A stretch of 64,000 nt of DNA from Candidatus Zhuqueibacterota bacterium (GTDB lineage: Bacteria; Zhuqueibacterota; Zhuqueibacteria; Oceanimicrobiales; Oceanimicrobiaceae): positions 1 through 64,000 of the forward strand of contig JAJDAF010000065.1 in NCBI GenBank assembly GCA_029261995.1. Reading direction: 5' to 3'. A program made the position numbers and the translations under genes. Positions 8,429 through 17,925 of this stretch are shown here, piece after piece (the stretch's first letter is position 1; the number at the start of each line of letters is the position of its first letter). The notes under the pieces are model-generated. The model was not told where the DNA came from, did no database searches, and saw only the letters and a list, made by a program, of their open reading frames with translations.

Positions 8429-10000
8429 TCAACTCTTCAGTTTTTGATCGGTTAGAATGTGCCCGGCAACGCGCAGAGCGTTGGCGGAAATCGTCAGGCT
8501 TGGGTTCAGACCTCCTGAAGTCGGCATGAAACTGCCGTCCACCACGTAGAGATTGTCGATGCCGCGAAATTTGCAGGATTCGTCGAGCGCCGATGAAGCC
8601 GGGGCTTCGCCCAGACGTACGGTGCCGACGGCGTGCGAAAAGGTTTTTATTTTGTGCATGTAACAGAATTTCGCGCCCGCCTGTTTCAGAATTTCACCGG
8701 CCTTCTTCAACAGCGCGTCGCGTGCGGCGTAGTCTCTTTTTGTGTAGTGGTGCGTGACCAGGAGTTGCGGCAGGCCGAACTTGTCAATCTTGTTGTTGTC
8801 TATCTCGACCCTGTTTTGAAACCGCGGTTGATCTTCCGCCATGACCAGCAGGCCAGTCAGGTGCGGCACGCCCAGGCCGAGAATCTTGCCAAATGGCTTT
8901 GGCACCATGTTGTGCACCAGAGCAATGGGCGGCGTTTGCAACTGCTGCATGCTCCCCAGTTTGCCGGCCGGTTTCTTTACGCTTGGGTGTCCGGAATAGA
9001 AATCATGGATGCCAAGTTGCTTGTGAAATTCGTTTTTGGGATTGGGTTTCCTGGGAAAGAAGCCAAACGCAATCGCGTTGCAGTGGCGTGTCAAGTAGCG
9101 CCCGATTGTCTTGCCGCCGGGATTGTGTTTGTCAAGGCCAGAGGCCAGCAGCAGGTGCGGTGATGCCAGTGTCCCTGCCGACAGCACGACAATTTTGCCC
9201 TGGTAAGAAGTCCGTTCGCCAGTCACGCGGTTGTGAGTTTGAACTTCCCTGATGCCGTTGTTCGCAACCGCCAGCCGCACGGCAATGGTGTTTGCTTTGA
9301 TCTCCAGGCCCTTTTGCTGCAAACCTGGCAGCACGCGCGTTGCGAGATCATTCTTGGCCTGGATGGCGCAGGCGAAGGTGTCGCACGTAGGGCAGGCCTC
9401 GCACGGCGTGCGACCATCATCGTTCTGATAGTTGATGGCCAAGGGCAGCCGGAAAGGTTTGTGGCCGAGGGCTTCCGCGGCCCGCTTGACCATCCGTGAG
9501 GTGTCCGACAAGGAATCCGGCGACTGCGGATAAGGCTTGTCGCGCGGCGGTTCTGTTGGGTCAGCGCCGGCATCGCCGGCGACATTCAGGATGTGTTCGG
9601 CTTGTTGGTAGGACGATGCCAGTTCCTGGTATCCGAACGGCCAGCATGCGCCGGAGTCGCCGACAATATCCGGGCCGGGCTCAAAATCAGCCTCTCGAAA
9701 TCGCATGGAAACCGCGCCGTAGAACACGGATGGTCCACCGACGCAGGAGTATGCCCCCATGACATCGCTGTTGCCACCAGCAAGAATCCGGTACGGGATC
9801 TCTTCTGAATAGTGCGGCGTGAGATCGACAGAGCCCTGCGGCAGCCAGTTCTGCGGGCCGCGTTTCACCCAGTCACCACGTTCCAGCAGGAGGACGCGCA
9901 AGCCGGCGTTAACCAAAGCATGTGCCGTCATGGAGCCGCCGAAACCGCTTCCGATGATGATGGCGTCGTATTCAGATGATTTATCGATTTTGGATGACAA
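8429..10000 (-). CDS. GMC-type FAD-dependent oxidoreductase
   Basis: A 523-residue flavoenzyme of the glucose-methanol-choline family. The FAD-binding dinucleotide fold is at the N-terminus (IIGSGFGGSMTAHAL, then LLLERG). The C-terminal GMC signature includes HAVGTVRLG, YVVDGSFMPTSGGLNPSLT and an ANALRVA helix. A cysteine group CEACPTCDTFAC (about residues 205-216) resembles the cysteine-rich loop of long-chain alcohol oxidases and related bacterial GMC enzymes. The start is TTG at 10000 with AAGG about 8 nt upstream. It is the first gene of a two-gene unit with the Gfo/Idh/MocA protein. The alcohol substrate is unknown. Confidence 0.85.
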   Translation of the reverse strand: MSSKIDKSSEYDAIIIGSGFGGSMTAHALVNAGLRVLLLERGDWVKRGPQNWLPQGSVDLTPHYSEEIPYRILAGGNSDVMGAYSCVGGPSVFYGAVSMRFREADFEPGPDIVGDSGACWPFGYQELASSYQQAEHILNVAGDAGADPTEPPRDKPYPQSPDSLSDTSRMVKRAAEALGHKPFRLPLAINYQNDDGRTPCEACPTCDTFACAIQAKNDLATRVLPGLQQKGLEIKANTIAVRLAVANNGIREVQTHNRVTGERTSYQGKIVVLSAGTLASPHLLLASGLDKHNPGGKTIGRYLTRHCNAIAFGFFPRKPNPKNEFHKQLGIHDFYSGHPSVKKPAGKLGSMQQLQTPPIALVHNMVPKPFGKILGLGVPHLTGLLVMAEDQPRFQNRVEIDNNKIDKFGLPQLLVTHHYTKRDYAARDALLKKAGEILKQAGAKFCYMHKIKTFSHAVGTVRLGEAPASSALDESCKFRGIDNLYVVDGSFMPTSGGLNPSLTISANALRVAGHILTDQKLKS

Positions 10001-10157
10001 AATTGGCCTTAACGCATCAAACGCCTTCGACCGTTCGTCCAGTGAAGGCGTTGCCTGAGTTTCTCTTCTGTTCAGATGTTACAACTACGTAGCAAACATA
10101 CGGTATTGGGGCAAAAAAAGCAACCGATTTCCGAGCAACGCAGTGGCCGGTGGGGCT

Positions 10158-11246
10158 TCAATCGAGGAAGGCGAGAATAGCTGCTGCCGCGTGTTCGGCG
10201 CCATCAAGGTCGATGTCCGGCCACGGTTCTGTCGAGTTAACCAGCCGGTCGAGCGCGGTGTGCCACGCTCCGGCGCCAAAGGAACTGCGTGGCAGAAATT
10301 CAGAAACGGCCCACGCGTTGAGTCCCACGACCAGAACCTCATATTCAACGAAGTCGTCTCTCGAGGTGTAGAGCAAGGGCCGGCGGTTGGCGATGATTTC
10401 CGAGACCAGCCCGTAGCCGGGCTTCGAAACAACGACGTCACAGGCCTTGACAAGCTCAGGGAAGTAGATGAAATTGGCAGGCAGGTTCAACGTGTTTTCG
10501 AAAGATTCAGGCAGGCCGAGTGTCACGAAGCGGAAATCGTTCTGCCTACCGAGCCTGCCAAAGTCCATGCTGCTGACGTCGGCGGCGCGCAAAGCCACCA
10601 GCGCGAGCGGTCGAGTGTCCAGCTCGTCGATGCCCATCTTTGCGCGGGTGTCTTCCCGTGGCAACCTGGCTTTTCTGGCGATTAGCGGCAGGTCCCGAAT
10701 CTTGGGGAAACACGACAGGTCGCCGTGCATGGGCAGGCGCAGAAGCAAGTCGGCACTGGCGTAGGATTGCTGAATTTTCGGGATGAGTTCGCCGAATTCT
10801 GGTTTTCGCTCCAGCCAGCCGGAGTAGATCCAGTCCCAGGAAAAATTAGCCAGCCCGATGCCTGGCAAACCCACCCTTGCAGCCACATCGAACGCCAGCG
10901 GCGGAACATCCGCGATGATAATTGCGGCGCCAACCTGCCTGGCAAACGCGGCCTCGTCATCGACAAGCTGGCTTCGGTTCGCGTACAGGCCGGCCACTTC
11001 ATTGTAAGTCTGGGCAATGTCGAGTTCAAAGCTCGTTTTTTGCACCGCCCCGACGTCCAGACGGCGCGGATACAGGTTATAACGCTGGTCGAGGTTCAGG
11101 CGAAACATCCACTCAGGTGCATCTGAACGAATATGGAAGAACAGGTCGTCGCGCTCTCTGCTTAAGCGTTTGATGACTTCCAGGGAACGTGTCGCATGCC
11201 CGTAACCATGTCCGCTTATGTAGTAGATAATGTTCTGCATTTCCAT
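10158..11246 (-). CDS. Glycosyltransferase resembling the N-terminal domain of L-arabinokinase
   Basis: A 362-residue GT-B fold protein. The motifs GHGYGHATRS near the start, VGAVQ, ANFSWDWIYSGW and SKPGYGLVSEIIANRRPLLY match the glycosyltransferase-like N-terminal half of plant L-arabinokinase and its bacterial stand-alone relatives. The GHMP kinase half is missing and the protein ends after the GT-B domain, so this is a complete single-domain form and not a truncation. Family activity is uncharacterised in bacteria; a UDP-sugar-binding role is inferred from the MurG/GT28-like fold. It is a single gene, divergent from the TPR gene. Confidence 0.75.
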   Translation of the reverse strand: MEMQNIIYYISGHGYGHATRSLEVIKRLSRERDDLFFHIRSDAPEWMFRLNLDQRYNLYPRRLDVGAVQKTSFELDIAQTYNEVAGLYANRSQLVDDEAAFARQVGAAIIIADVPPLAFDVAARVGLPGIGLANFSWDWIYSGWLERKPEFGELIPKIQQSYASADLLLRLPMHGDLSCFPKIRDLPLIARKARLPREDTRAKMGIDELDTRPLALVALRAADVSSMDFGRLGRQNDFRFVTLGLPESFENTLNLPANFIYFPELVKACDVVVSKPGYGLVSEIIANRRPLLYTSRDDFVEYEVLVVGLNAWAVSEFLPRSSFGAGAWHTALDRLVNSTEPWPDIDLDGAEHAAAAILAFLD

Positions 11247-11488
11247 GAGATACGCTGTACCTTGAGTATAATCTGACTGTTATGCGGCTACACAGGCGAT
11301 GTTATTCATTATCCAGGGAAAAGTCAAACCGATTCATGGATAGAGTCAAAAATGAGATCAAGAGCATGGTTCTCAGGCGACAGTATGGGACGCTGCACCT
11401 GGAACTCCTGGTATTTGCACCAAATGACAAAGCCAAAATGCTTTGAGTACGATAACCTTCTAAGCCCCGATCGGAATGAACCCCCAAT

Positions 11489-12244
11489 ATGAGATCTGTT
11501 TGGGAAGAGCTGATTTCTAAGCTCACCGCGGCGTACAAGAAGGGGGACATAAAAACCGCACTGCAACTAGGCAAAAAGGCGCTTCAGATAGCCAGGGAGA
11601 GCTATGGCGCCGACCACCTGAACGTTGCAACTTCTCTGAATCACCTGGCAGGAGTGTTTAAGGCCCAAGGCGATTTTAATGAAGCGGAACGCAATTATGA
11701 GCAAGCTTGGGCGATCCGCAAACGCGCCCTCGGAGCCGAGCATCCCGACGTCGCTACTACGCTCAACAACCTTGCGGTGCTTTACAAGGCCCAGGGCGAT
11801 TTCTTTGAATCTGAGTCCATGCACAAGCAGGCGCTGACCATTCGTGAGAAGGCTCTGGGCGCCTACCACCTCGACGTAGCCGTGTCGCTCAACAATCTCG
11901 CCGTTCTGTATGATTCCTGGCGCAAATTCCCCGAGGCAGAGCCGATGTACAAACGCGCCATAGAGATTATTGAGCGCCATTTCGGCATGGACCACCCGAA
12001 TGTTGCGACGCTTCTCAATAACCTGGCCGGCATTTACAAGACGCAGGGACTCTACAACCAGGCTGAGCCTCTTTATCAACGGGCACTCTCGATTCGTCAG
12101 ACTCGCTACGGCGCGGAACACTATCTGGTAGGGGACGTGTTGCGCAACCTTGGCACGCTCTACAAACGCGCCGGTCAAGATGAACGCTCCGAGAAATACA
12201 AGAAACGCGCCCGTGATATTCGTGCCAGACACAAAAAACGCTAG
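11489..12244 (+). CDS. Kinesin-light-chain-type tetratricopeptide repeat protein
   Basis: A 251-residue cytosolic protein made almost wholly of 42-residue TPR units of the kinesin light chain / nephrocystin type (about five, residues 10-235). The recurring pattern is VATSLNNLA, YKAQGDF, EAE-YKRAL-IREK-LG-HP. No signal peptide or enzymatic domain is present, so it is an adaptor or scaffold. The partner is unknown. Translation probably begins at the ATG at 11489; the ribosome-binding site is weak. Confidence 0.8.
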   Translation: MRSVWEELISKLTAAYKKGDIKTALQLGKKALQIARESYGADHLNVATSLNHLAGVFKAQGDFNEAERNYEQAWAIRKRALGAEHPDVATTLNNLAVLYKAQGDFFESESMHKQALTIREKALGAYHLDVAVSLNNLAVLYDSWRKFPEAEPMYKRAIEIIERHFGMDHPNVATLLNNLAGIYKTQGLYNQAEPLYQRALSIRQTRYGAEHYLVGDVLRNLGTLYKRAGQDERSEKYKKRARDIRARHKKR

Positions 12245-12476
12245 CCGACAACAGGGCCCCTGACTTGTCGCGCCTGATCCGCAGCCAAATATCCCGACCC
12301 GCCTCCTGAGATCACCTTCGCATACTTCGTCGTGATTTGCCGAATGACATTTCGGATAGGGAAGCGATTTTCTAAAACATGGCAAGAACGTGCATCCTTT
12401 CGCAAGGAAGGGAATCAAATGTGCATGCTGCCTGTTTGCCAGCAAGGGAAAAAACGTCACACTATGGAGAAAGAGA

Positions 12477-12860
12477 ATGAGTTACCATTTTTCGAAAAAA
12501 CTTGATATGCCTTTCGATGCGGCCGTTGAGCATGCGACCGAAGCGCTGCAAAAGGAAGGCTTCGGCGTTCTCACGGAAATCAATGTTCAGGCCACTTTGA
12601 AAACAAAACTGGATGTCGATTTCCGGCCCTACATGATTCTCGGAGCCTGCAATCCGTCGTTGGCCCACCAGGCGCTGCAGTCGGAAGACAAAATCGGCCT
12701 GATGCTGCCCTGCAACGTCATCGTGCAACAACAGGACAAAGGTGTTGAGGTATCGGCAATCGATCCGATTGCATCGATGACCGCGATCAACAATCCGGGG
12801 CTCGGCGAAGTTGCCGTCCAAGTGCAATCGAAGCTGAAGAAAGCCATCGAATCTCTCTAA
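12477..12860 (+). CDS. DUF302 protein
   Basis: A 127-residue protein of the DUF302 family. Typical sequence includes MPFDAAVEHATEAL, EGFGVLTEINVQATLKTKL, PYMILGACNPSLAHQAL and IGLMLPCNVIV. DUF302 proteins are small homodimeric alpha/beta proteins of unknown function, often near metal or redox genes; here FetAB follows 225 nt downstream beyond a palindromic repeat. The start at 12477 is chosen because GGAGAAAG lies immediately upstream and family homology begins there. The longer in-frame extension has no family resemblance. Confidence 0.85.
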   Translation: MSYHFSKKLDMPFDAAVEHATEALQKEGFGVLTEINVQATLKTKLDVDFRPYMILGACNPSLAHQALQSEDKIGLMLPCNVIVQQQDKGVEVSAIDPIASMTAINNPGLGEVAVQVQSKLKKAIESL

Positions 12861-12863
12861 TTG

Positions 12864-12992
12864 GTTTCTGTTGCAAGATGTCATTCCCGAGTGTTTTTAT
12901 CGGGAGTCCATTGCTGTAGCGCAGGAGATTCCCGCTTGAAGCATGCGGAATGACATTGAGAATCAGCAGCCCTTCGGATTTGCAACAGAAAC
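12864..12992. repeat. Nested palindromic element, GTCATTCCCG family, copy 1
   Basis: Outer arms GTTTCTGTTGCAA (12864-12876) and TTGCAACAGAAAC (12980-12992) are perfect 13-bp inverted repeats. Inside them lie TGTCATTCCCG arms in opposite orientation (from about 12879 and ending about 12955) with an AGCGGGAAT-like inner palindrome. A related element lies at 14923-15003. It starts 3 nt after the DUF302 stop and could also terminate transcription. Confidence 0.7.
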
Positions 12993-13085
12993 TAAGTCGC
13001 CATTGCCGGTCTCCTGATTTTTTCGTAGATTGGCGCCTTGACGAGCAGGTGTCCGTGTTGACCTACTTCACCGGAAAAATAATCA

Positions 13086-13688
13086 TTGCGTAAACTGGTC
13101 ATTCAGGACCTGGGCTATCTCAGCCTCGGCCCCATCGATCTTGCTGTCGATAGCGGAGAATGCGTCTGTCTTTCGGGTCCTTCAGGTTCAGGCAAGACGC
13201 TGATGTTGCGCGCATTGGCGGACCTCGACCCCCACTACGGCCGGGTTTTCCTCGACGGCCAGGAGCGCTGCACTATGAGCGCGCCGGACTGGCGGCGCAA
13301 AGTCATGTTGCTGCCGGCGGAAAGCCAGTGGTGGGCGGAAACCGTGGCTGAGCATTTCGATAGCCGGGACGCCAAAGACTTTGCGACCCTGGGTTTCGAG
13401 CCGGATGTGCTTTCCTGGCAAATCAGCCGGCTTTCAACCGGCGAACGCCAGCGTCTGGCTTTGTTGCGCATGCTGAGCCTGTCGCCGGCAGCCCTGCTCT
13501 TGGACGAACCAACGGCAAATCTCGACAGCGAAAACACAAAGCGGGCGGAGAAGCTCATTGCCGGGTATACGAAGCGGACCCAGGCGGCAGTGCTGTGGGT
13601 GAGCCATAGTCGCGAGCAGATCAGCCGTGTCGCAGACCGCTGGCTGCATTTTGAACCGGCCGGTTTGCAGGAGGCGCCTCTGCCGTGA
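13086..13688 (+). CDS. fetA: ABC transporter ATP-binding protein (FetA/YbbL type)
   Basis: A 200-residue ABC ATPase, short for the family as expected for FetA. It has Walker A GPSGSGKT (residues 31-38), signature LSTGERQR and Walker B ALLLDEPTANLD. Q-loop and H-loop regions are also recognisable (LLPAESQWW, WVSHS). It should pair with the FetB-type permease encoded immediately downstream, whose GTG start overlaps this stop by 4 nt. In E. coli FetAB exports iron and protects against peroxide stress; the same role here is inference from family and gene order. The start is TTG at 13086 with only a weak ribosome-binding site. Confidence 0.8.
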   Translation: MRKLVIQDLGYLSLGPIDLAVDSGECVCLSGPSGSGKTLMLRALADLDPHYGRVFLDGQERCTMSAPDWRRKVMLLPAESQWWAETVAEHFDSRDAKDFATLGFEPDVLSWQISRLSTGERQRLALLRMLSLSPAALLLDEPTANLDSENTKRAEKLIAGYTKRTQAAVLWVSHSREQISRVADRWLHFEPAGLQEAPLP

Positions 13689-14485
13689 ACGTGATCTCCC
13701 TGTCAAATTCAGATCTGGCGCTGGCTGCACTGTTGGTGGTGGCTTTGGGACTCTTGAGCATGCGGATGCGGCTTGGGCTTTTCAAGCAGATTGCTATCGC
13801 CGCGCTGCGAACGGTGGTTCAGCTTTCGCTTATCGGTCTCGTCCTGAAGGTGCTCTTCACTCACGTGGATCTGGTCTGGGTTGTCCTGATCGCGGTGGTG
13901 ATGCTGGCGGCGGCAAGCCGGGAAGTGGTGGCAAGACAGCAGCGACGGTTCACCGGTTTGGCTGGATTTGGCGTCGGCGCAAGCTCGATGTTCCTTTCTT
14001 CTTTTGCGGTCACCGTGCTCACTTTGACGACGCTGATCGCGGCCGACCCCTGGTATGAGCCGCAGTATGCCATTCCCCTGCTCGGCATGCTGCTCGGAAA
14101 CACCATGAACGGCATTTCTCTGGCGATGAACCATCTGACCCAGTCCGCGTGGCAGCAGCGTGCGGTCATCGAGCAGCGCTTGATGCTGGGACAGACGCGT
14201 GAGCAGGCCATCTCAGACATTCGGCGCGAGAGCGTGCGGACCGGCATGATCCCGATTCTCAATGCCATGGCCGCGGCCGGTATCGTCAGCCTGCCGGGCA
14301 TGATGACCGGACAAATTCTTGCAGGCAGCCCGCCCGCCGAGGCTGTCAAATATCAGATTCTGATCATGTTCCTGATTACGGCCGGCACCGGCTTCGGTAC
14401 TGTCTCGGCTATCTGGTTGAGCGCCAGGTTGCTATTCGATCAGCGCCACAGGTTACGATTGGATAGGTTGAAGAAGGCTGCTTGA
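13685..14485 (+). CDS. fetB: UPF0014 / FetB-type membrane permease
   Basis: A 266-residue polytopic inner-membrane protein of the UPF0014 (YbbM/FetB) family. Characteristic segments are ALRTVVQLSLIGLVL, PLLGMLLGNTMNGISLAMN and SVRTGMIPILNAMAAAGIVSLPGMMTGQILAG. About six to seven transmembrane helices fit the family length. The GTG start overlaps the stop codon of the ATPase gene (GTGA), so the pair is translationally coupled. The likely role is metal (iron) efflux with the FetA partner. Confidence 0.85.
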   Translation: MNVISLSNSDLALAALLVVALGLLSMRMRLGLFKQIAIAALRTVVQLSLIGLVLKVLFTHVDLVWVVLIAVVMLAAASREVVARQQRRFTGLAGFGVGASSMFLSSFAVTVLTLTTLIAADPWYEPQYAIPLLGMLLGNTMNGISLAMNHLTQSAWQQRAVIEQRLMLGQTREQAISDIRRESVRTGMIPILNAMAAAGIVSLPGMMTGQILAGSPPAEAVKYQILIMFLITAGTGFGTVSAIWLSARLLFDQRHRLRLDRLKKAA

Positions 14486-14557
14486 TGGATTTGGATTGGA
14501 TTACTGGCGATTAACGAGATTGTGGCTAGCCCTGCTGTGCGGGGAACGGTCCGCGGC

Positions 14558-14863
14558 TCAGGTTCCGAACCGCCGCACAATTGAGTTGTAAAGGTAGCCA
14601 ATGGCCCCGCCCGCCAGAGCGCCGCACACCGCACCGTAGAGAAGGCCAGCGAGACTGCCAACCCAGCTCACGGAATAGCCTGGAAAGAACTGTCCCAGCA
14701 ATTGCAGGTGTGTTCCTACTGAGTCCCCGCCTTTGAGCAGCAGAAAGATGGTCATCAGGAAGAGCCCCGCGCCGCAGAGTATGGCGAACACAAATCCCAG
14801 GGCAAAGGTGTTGATGCGCGCTGCCGCCGCGATGAGCCGGTCATCGTCAGTTCTGGTTTTCAT
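14558..14863 (-). CDS. Two-helix membrane protein, paralogue of the tail of the next flavoprotein
   Basis: A 101-residue membrane protein with two long hydrophobic segments (about residues 20-48 and 65-95). The sequence LLLKGGDSVGTHLQLLGQFF followed by GYSVSW closely parallels the C-terminal membrane domain of the flavoprotein at 15038-16837 ([20 protein letters not shown] followed by GYEVSV). It is therefore a stand-alone copy of that domain. Function is unknown; both copies probably sit in the inner membrane. A palindromic repeat lies between the two genes, so co-transcription is uncertain. Confidence 0.7.
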   Translation of the reverse strand: MKTRTDDDRLIAAAARINTFALGFVFAILCGAGLFLMTIFLLLKGGDSVGTHLQLLGQFFPGYSVSWVGSLAGLLYGAVCGALAGGAIGYLYNSIVRRFGT

Positions 14864-14922
14864 TCATTTCCCTTTTTGAATCATGCCTGACCAGTTAGTA
14901 TCGAACCGGAAAGTCTCTAATC

Positions 14923-15003
14923 TGTCATTCCCGCACGCTTTTAGCGGGAATCCACGACTTTGCTTTGAGCCTGGATGCCCGCTAAGAGCACGCGGGCATG
15001 ACA
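14923..15003. repeat. Palindromic GTCATTCCCGC repeat, copy 2
   Basis: An 81-nt near-palindrome. The left arm TGTCATTCCCGC..TTTTAGCGGGAATCCA and the right arm TGGATGCCCGCTAAGAGC..GCGGGCATGACA match over most of about 32 nt. This family of GTCATTCCCGC/AGCGGGAATCC palindromes is widely dispersed in environmental bacterial genomes. Copy 1 is at 12864-12992. Confidence 0.75.
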
Positions 15004-15037
15004 AAAGCCAACCATTTCCGGATGAACACTGGTTTAG

Positions 15038-16837
15038 CTAGTCTTCCTGGTACTTTGCCAGAGCCAGATAGGCTGTGACACCCCAGTTTCGCAGCGTTGC
15101 AAAAATTCCGCCCAGGCAGAATCCCAGAGCACCGGTTTGAAAAAATACCAAGATGGCGCCGCGAACACTGACCTCATAACCCCAAAAATATTCGCCGAGC
15201 AGGGCAAGGTGGGGGCCAACGGATTCGCCACCCTTTGCCAGCAAAATCAGGGTTGCCAGCATCAGCGCGATGCCTGCGACCAGACCCACGGCCAGACCGA
15301 GGGCTGGGGCGTGCAATGGGGCAAGGGCGTTTTCGACCAAAGCCTCGATATCGTTGCCGGAAGTGGCCTCGCGAGTAGGCAGCCGGGCCGGGTGCAGCCG
15401 GTCCGCCACCACCGGACGACCGTTGTCTCCAGCTTCGTGGTAGTCTTTTTCCGTGTTGACCGACCAGACATCTTTTGTCTCACCCATGAGGTTGCGTGCC
15501 GCATAGACGCCGGTGAGCATGGAATGGTCCTGGTTGTTGTAGCGGTGCAAGCCGTTTCTGCCGATGGTCTGCAGGTTGGAATACGTGCTCAGGTATGCCT
15601 GCAGCGTCCGCAGGCTTTCCTGGTAGTTTTGGTCGTAAACCGGATAGGCCTTTTTCATGCGCACCACCGTGCCTTCCCGCACTTCTTCCGGCCTGACAAG
15701 CCCGATGCGGGCGGCTTCTGAAATGCCTCGGGCGATGAGCCGGTCGTCCGACCATTGCCACTCCTCATCGTTTTCCCAAAGAAAATACTCCAGCCCCAGA
15801 GAGGTCGTACCGGCGTCCGGCACCATATCCGGGCTCCAGTTTTTGTAATTCTGGATACGTCCGAGTTTGACTTCCGGTGAGTGAATGTAAATCCAGTTGT
15901 CCGGGAAGGTGTGTTCACGTTCGACAATCAGAACGACTGTCAGGTAGTCGCGATAGCGCAGTTGCCGGGCGGCATGCAGAATGTCGTCCGGCGGCGCGGG
16001 TTCGAGCGCCAGGATAAGCTCGCGCAGCGCCATGGTTGAAATCGCTTGACCGACCGGAATTTCCTGCTTCTCCCCCCTGCGAGTCATTGTGACAACACTG
16101 TTGACGCGACCGTTTTTATGACGCAGGCTGTCAACCCGGTGTCCGAGCAGCGTTCTGCTGCCACCCGCGTCCAGTTTTGCCGCACAAGCTTCCCACATCA
16201 TGCCCGGGCCGAGACGTGGATAGTGGAACTGCTCGATGAGTGATGTGATGATTTCTCCGTTGCGGCTGCGGCCATTGGAAGACAAAGCGTTGCGCAGTGC
16301 CTCGGTCAGGGAGAGATCCTTTATCCTTTGCGCCGCCCAATCCGCGGAAATTTCGCTGCAGGGGATACCCCACACCTTTTCCGTGTAGGTCTTGAAGAAG
16401 ATGTGGTAGAGCCTGTGCCCGAATCGGTTCGAGACCCATTCTTCCAGATTGTTCTCGTCGGGATATGGCCGCAACCGGGTCTGAAGATAGCTGAGTCCGA
16501 CCCGTATCGATTCAACAGCGCCCAGATTCGCGAGCGTATTCCCCATTTTCAGAGGGTAGTCGAAGAAGTTGGATTCGTAGAAGATACGGGAAAGCCGCGG
16601 CCGCTGCAGAAATTCATCACCGAGAATCTCCTGCCATAGCTGTTGGATGTAATCGACTTTCGTGAAGAACCGGTGGCCACCGATGTCGAAGCGGTAGCCA
16701 CGATAGTTGACTGTCCGGGAAATGCCTCCGACCAGGTCGTCGGCCTCCAGAATGGTGGCGCCCTGGCCGGCCTTGGCAAGTTCGTAGCCGGCGGTCAGGC
16801 CGGCGGGCCCGGCGCCGATGATTATATTTTCGGACAT
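15038..16837 (-). CDS. UDP-galactopyranose mutase-like FAD oxidoreductase with C-terminal membrane domain
   Basis: A 599-residue flavoprotein. Residues 1-35 form the FAD-binding fold ([19 protein letters not shown], then ILEADD), followed by [22 protein letters not shown], typical of the amine oxidase / UDP-galactopyranose mutase-like group in polysaccharide clusters. [13 protein letters not shown] near residue 430 is the late FAD-binding region. Unusually, about 90 extra residues at the C-terminus (from about 505) form two membrane helices that match the separate 101-residue protein at 14558-14863. The gene overlaps the upstream GT2 by 16 nt. A role in sugar-nucleotide or lipid-linked sugar isomerisation is inferred; the exact substrate is unknown. 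Confidence 0.75.
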   Translation of the reverse strand: MSENIIIGAGPAGLTAGYELAKAGQGATILEADDLVGGISRTVNYRGYRFDIGGHRFFTKVDYIQQLWQEILGDEFLQRPRLSRIFYESNFFDYPLKMGNTLANLGAVESIRVGLSYLQTRLRPYPDENNLEEWVSNRFGHRLYHIFFKTYTEKVWGIPCSEISADWAAQRIKDLSLTEALRNALSSNGRSRNGEIITSLIEQFHYPRLGPGMMWEACAAKLDAGGSRTLLGHRVDSLRHKNGRVNSVVTMTRRGEKQEIPVGQAISTMALRELILALEPAPPDDILHAARQLRYRDYLTVVLIVEREHTFPDNWIYIHSPEVKLGRIQNYKNWSPDMVPDAGTTSLGLEYFLWENDEEWQWSDDRLIARGISEAARIGLVRPEEVREGTVVRMKKAYPVYDQNYQESLRTLQAYLSTYSNLQTIGRNGLHRYNNQDHSMLTGVYAARNLMGETKDVWSVNTEKDYHEAGDNGRPVVADRLHPARLPTREATSGNDIEALVENALAPLHAPALGLAVGLVAGIALMLATLILLAKGGESVGPHLALLGEYFWGYEVSVRGAILVFFQTGALGFCLGGIFATLRNWGVTAYLALAKYQED

Positions 16838-17925
16838 ACTGTTTGTTCTTCCGTTTGCTGACGAGCGACGATGTTTCGCGATTCAGCCGTGTCCGTTGAT
16901 TGCTCCTTGAGCAGCCTGTTTTTGCCGAACGAGAGCACTCCCAAGCCAAAGCTCACACCACAGCAAAGGAAGTAGGTGAAATGGAGCGGCAGCACTCGGA
17001 CCGCGAAACCAGGCCCGCGTTTGTTCAAAAAGAATCGGTAGAATCTGTGGTTGGCTGAAATCAATATCGCCAAAGCCAGTGCCGCCGAAACAGCGAGGAC
17101 GCCAAAGTGTGCCGGAGCAAAAGGCAGCGCCAGTAAGAGAAGTAACACCACCGCCGACAGCAATACGAACAGACGCTGGGAGCGCGAGACATTCAGGTTG
17201 TCAGGCAGCGAGCCCTTGGCCAGCAGCAGTTCGGTCCAGGGCACGCCCCGGTCAAAAATGTCGGTCTTCAGCAGATTCCAAAAAGTCCAGCGTTTGAGAT
17301 GTTTGACCTGAACGTGCTTTGCCAGGACAATCCGGCCGCCCTGTTCCGATAACCGCATCCCAAACTCGATATCTTCAATGGCAGGCCGGCGGTAGGCAGC
17401 GTCGAAGCCGTTGAGGTTTTCAAAGACTTTCTTGCGAACGGCGCCGCATCCGCACCAGAATGTGCAGGTGTTTGCCCCGAGATTCTGGTGGACGTAGTGG
17501 TGAAACAGGTTCTTGTATTGCGAAAGAAACGAGGCGTCACCCGGTGCGTCATCATACGAGCCAATCAACGCATCCAGGGCGTCGTTTTTGAATTCATGAA
17601 CTACGTTGCCGATGGTTGCAGGCGGGATGAGCACATCGGCGTCAATGAAGAACAAGATGGCGCCGCTGGCCAATTCTGCCCCACGATTGCGACTGAATGC
17701 CGGCCCGCGACAGTGACTGTTCTTTCTCGTCTGCACGGGATATTTCGCGATGATGCCATCGGTCAAACCATCGTCGGAGCCGTCGTTGATGACAATGCAT
17801 TCGAATGCGTCGTAGGATGACTGCATCACCGCCCGCAGGCATTTGTCCAGGTTTTTCGGGTCATTTCGGACAGCGATGATGACTGAGATGTCGATGCCAC
17901 GATTGTCTCTTATGTCAGAGTTCAC
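16822..17925 (-). CDS. Family 2 glycosyltransferase with C-terminal membrane helices
   Basis: A 367-residue GT2 enzyme. The GT-A domain begins at [16 protein letters not shown]; nucleotide-binding residues are seen in [10 protein letters not shown] and the DxD-like [26 protein letters not shown] fits the acceptor/base region. The last third holds about three hydrophobic segments that anchor it in the inner membrane. The GTG start at 17925 overlaps the stop of the upstream membrane glycosyltransferase gene (GTGA); a longer in-frame ORF extends into that gene without homology. It probably transfers a sugar to a lipid-linked acceptor together with its two operon partners. Confidence 0.8.
   Translation of the reverse strand: MNSDIRDNRGIDISVIIAVRNDPKNLDKCLRAVMQSSYDAFECIVINDGSDDGLTDGIIAKYPVQTRKNSHCRGPAFSRNRGAELASGAILFFIDADVLIPPATIGNVVHEFKNDALDALIGSYDDAPGDASFLSQYKNLFHHYVHQNLGANTCTFWCGCGAVRKKVFENLNGFDAAYRRPAIEDIEFGMRLSEQGGRIVLAKHVQVKHLKRWTFWNLLKTDIFDRGVPWTELLLAKGSLPDNLNVSRSQRLFVLLSAVVLLLLLALPFAPAHFGVLAVSAALALAILISANHRFYRFFLNKRGPGFAVRVLPLHFTYFLCCGVSFGLGVLSFGKNRLLKEQSTDTAESRNIVARQQTEEQTVCPKI

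Noticed and set aside
10020-10052. Hairpin AACGCCTTC/GAAGGCGTT between the GMC and arabinokinase-like genes as a terminator
   Set aside because: The 9-bp stem is perfect but the loop is 15 nt and there is no T-tract on the strand that carries the genes, so I do not call it.
11567-12460. 297-codon leftward frame opposite the TPR gene
   Set aside because: The TPR repeats on the other strand are unmistakable; the antisense frame mirrors their periodicity and has no independent support.
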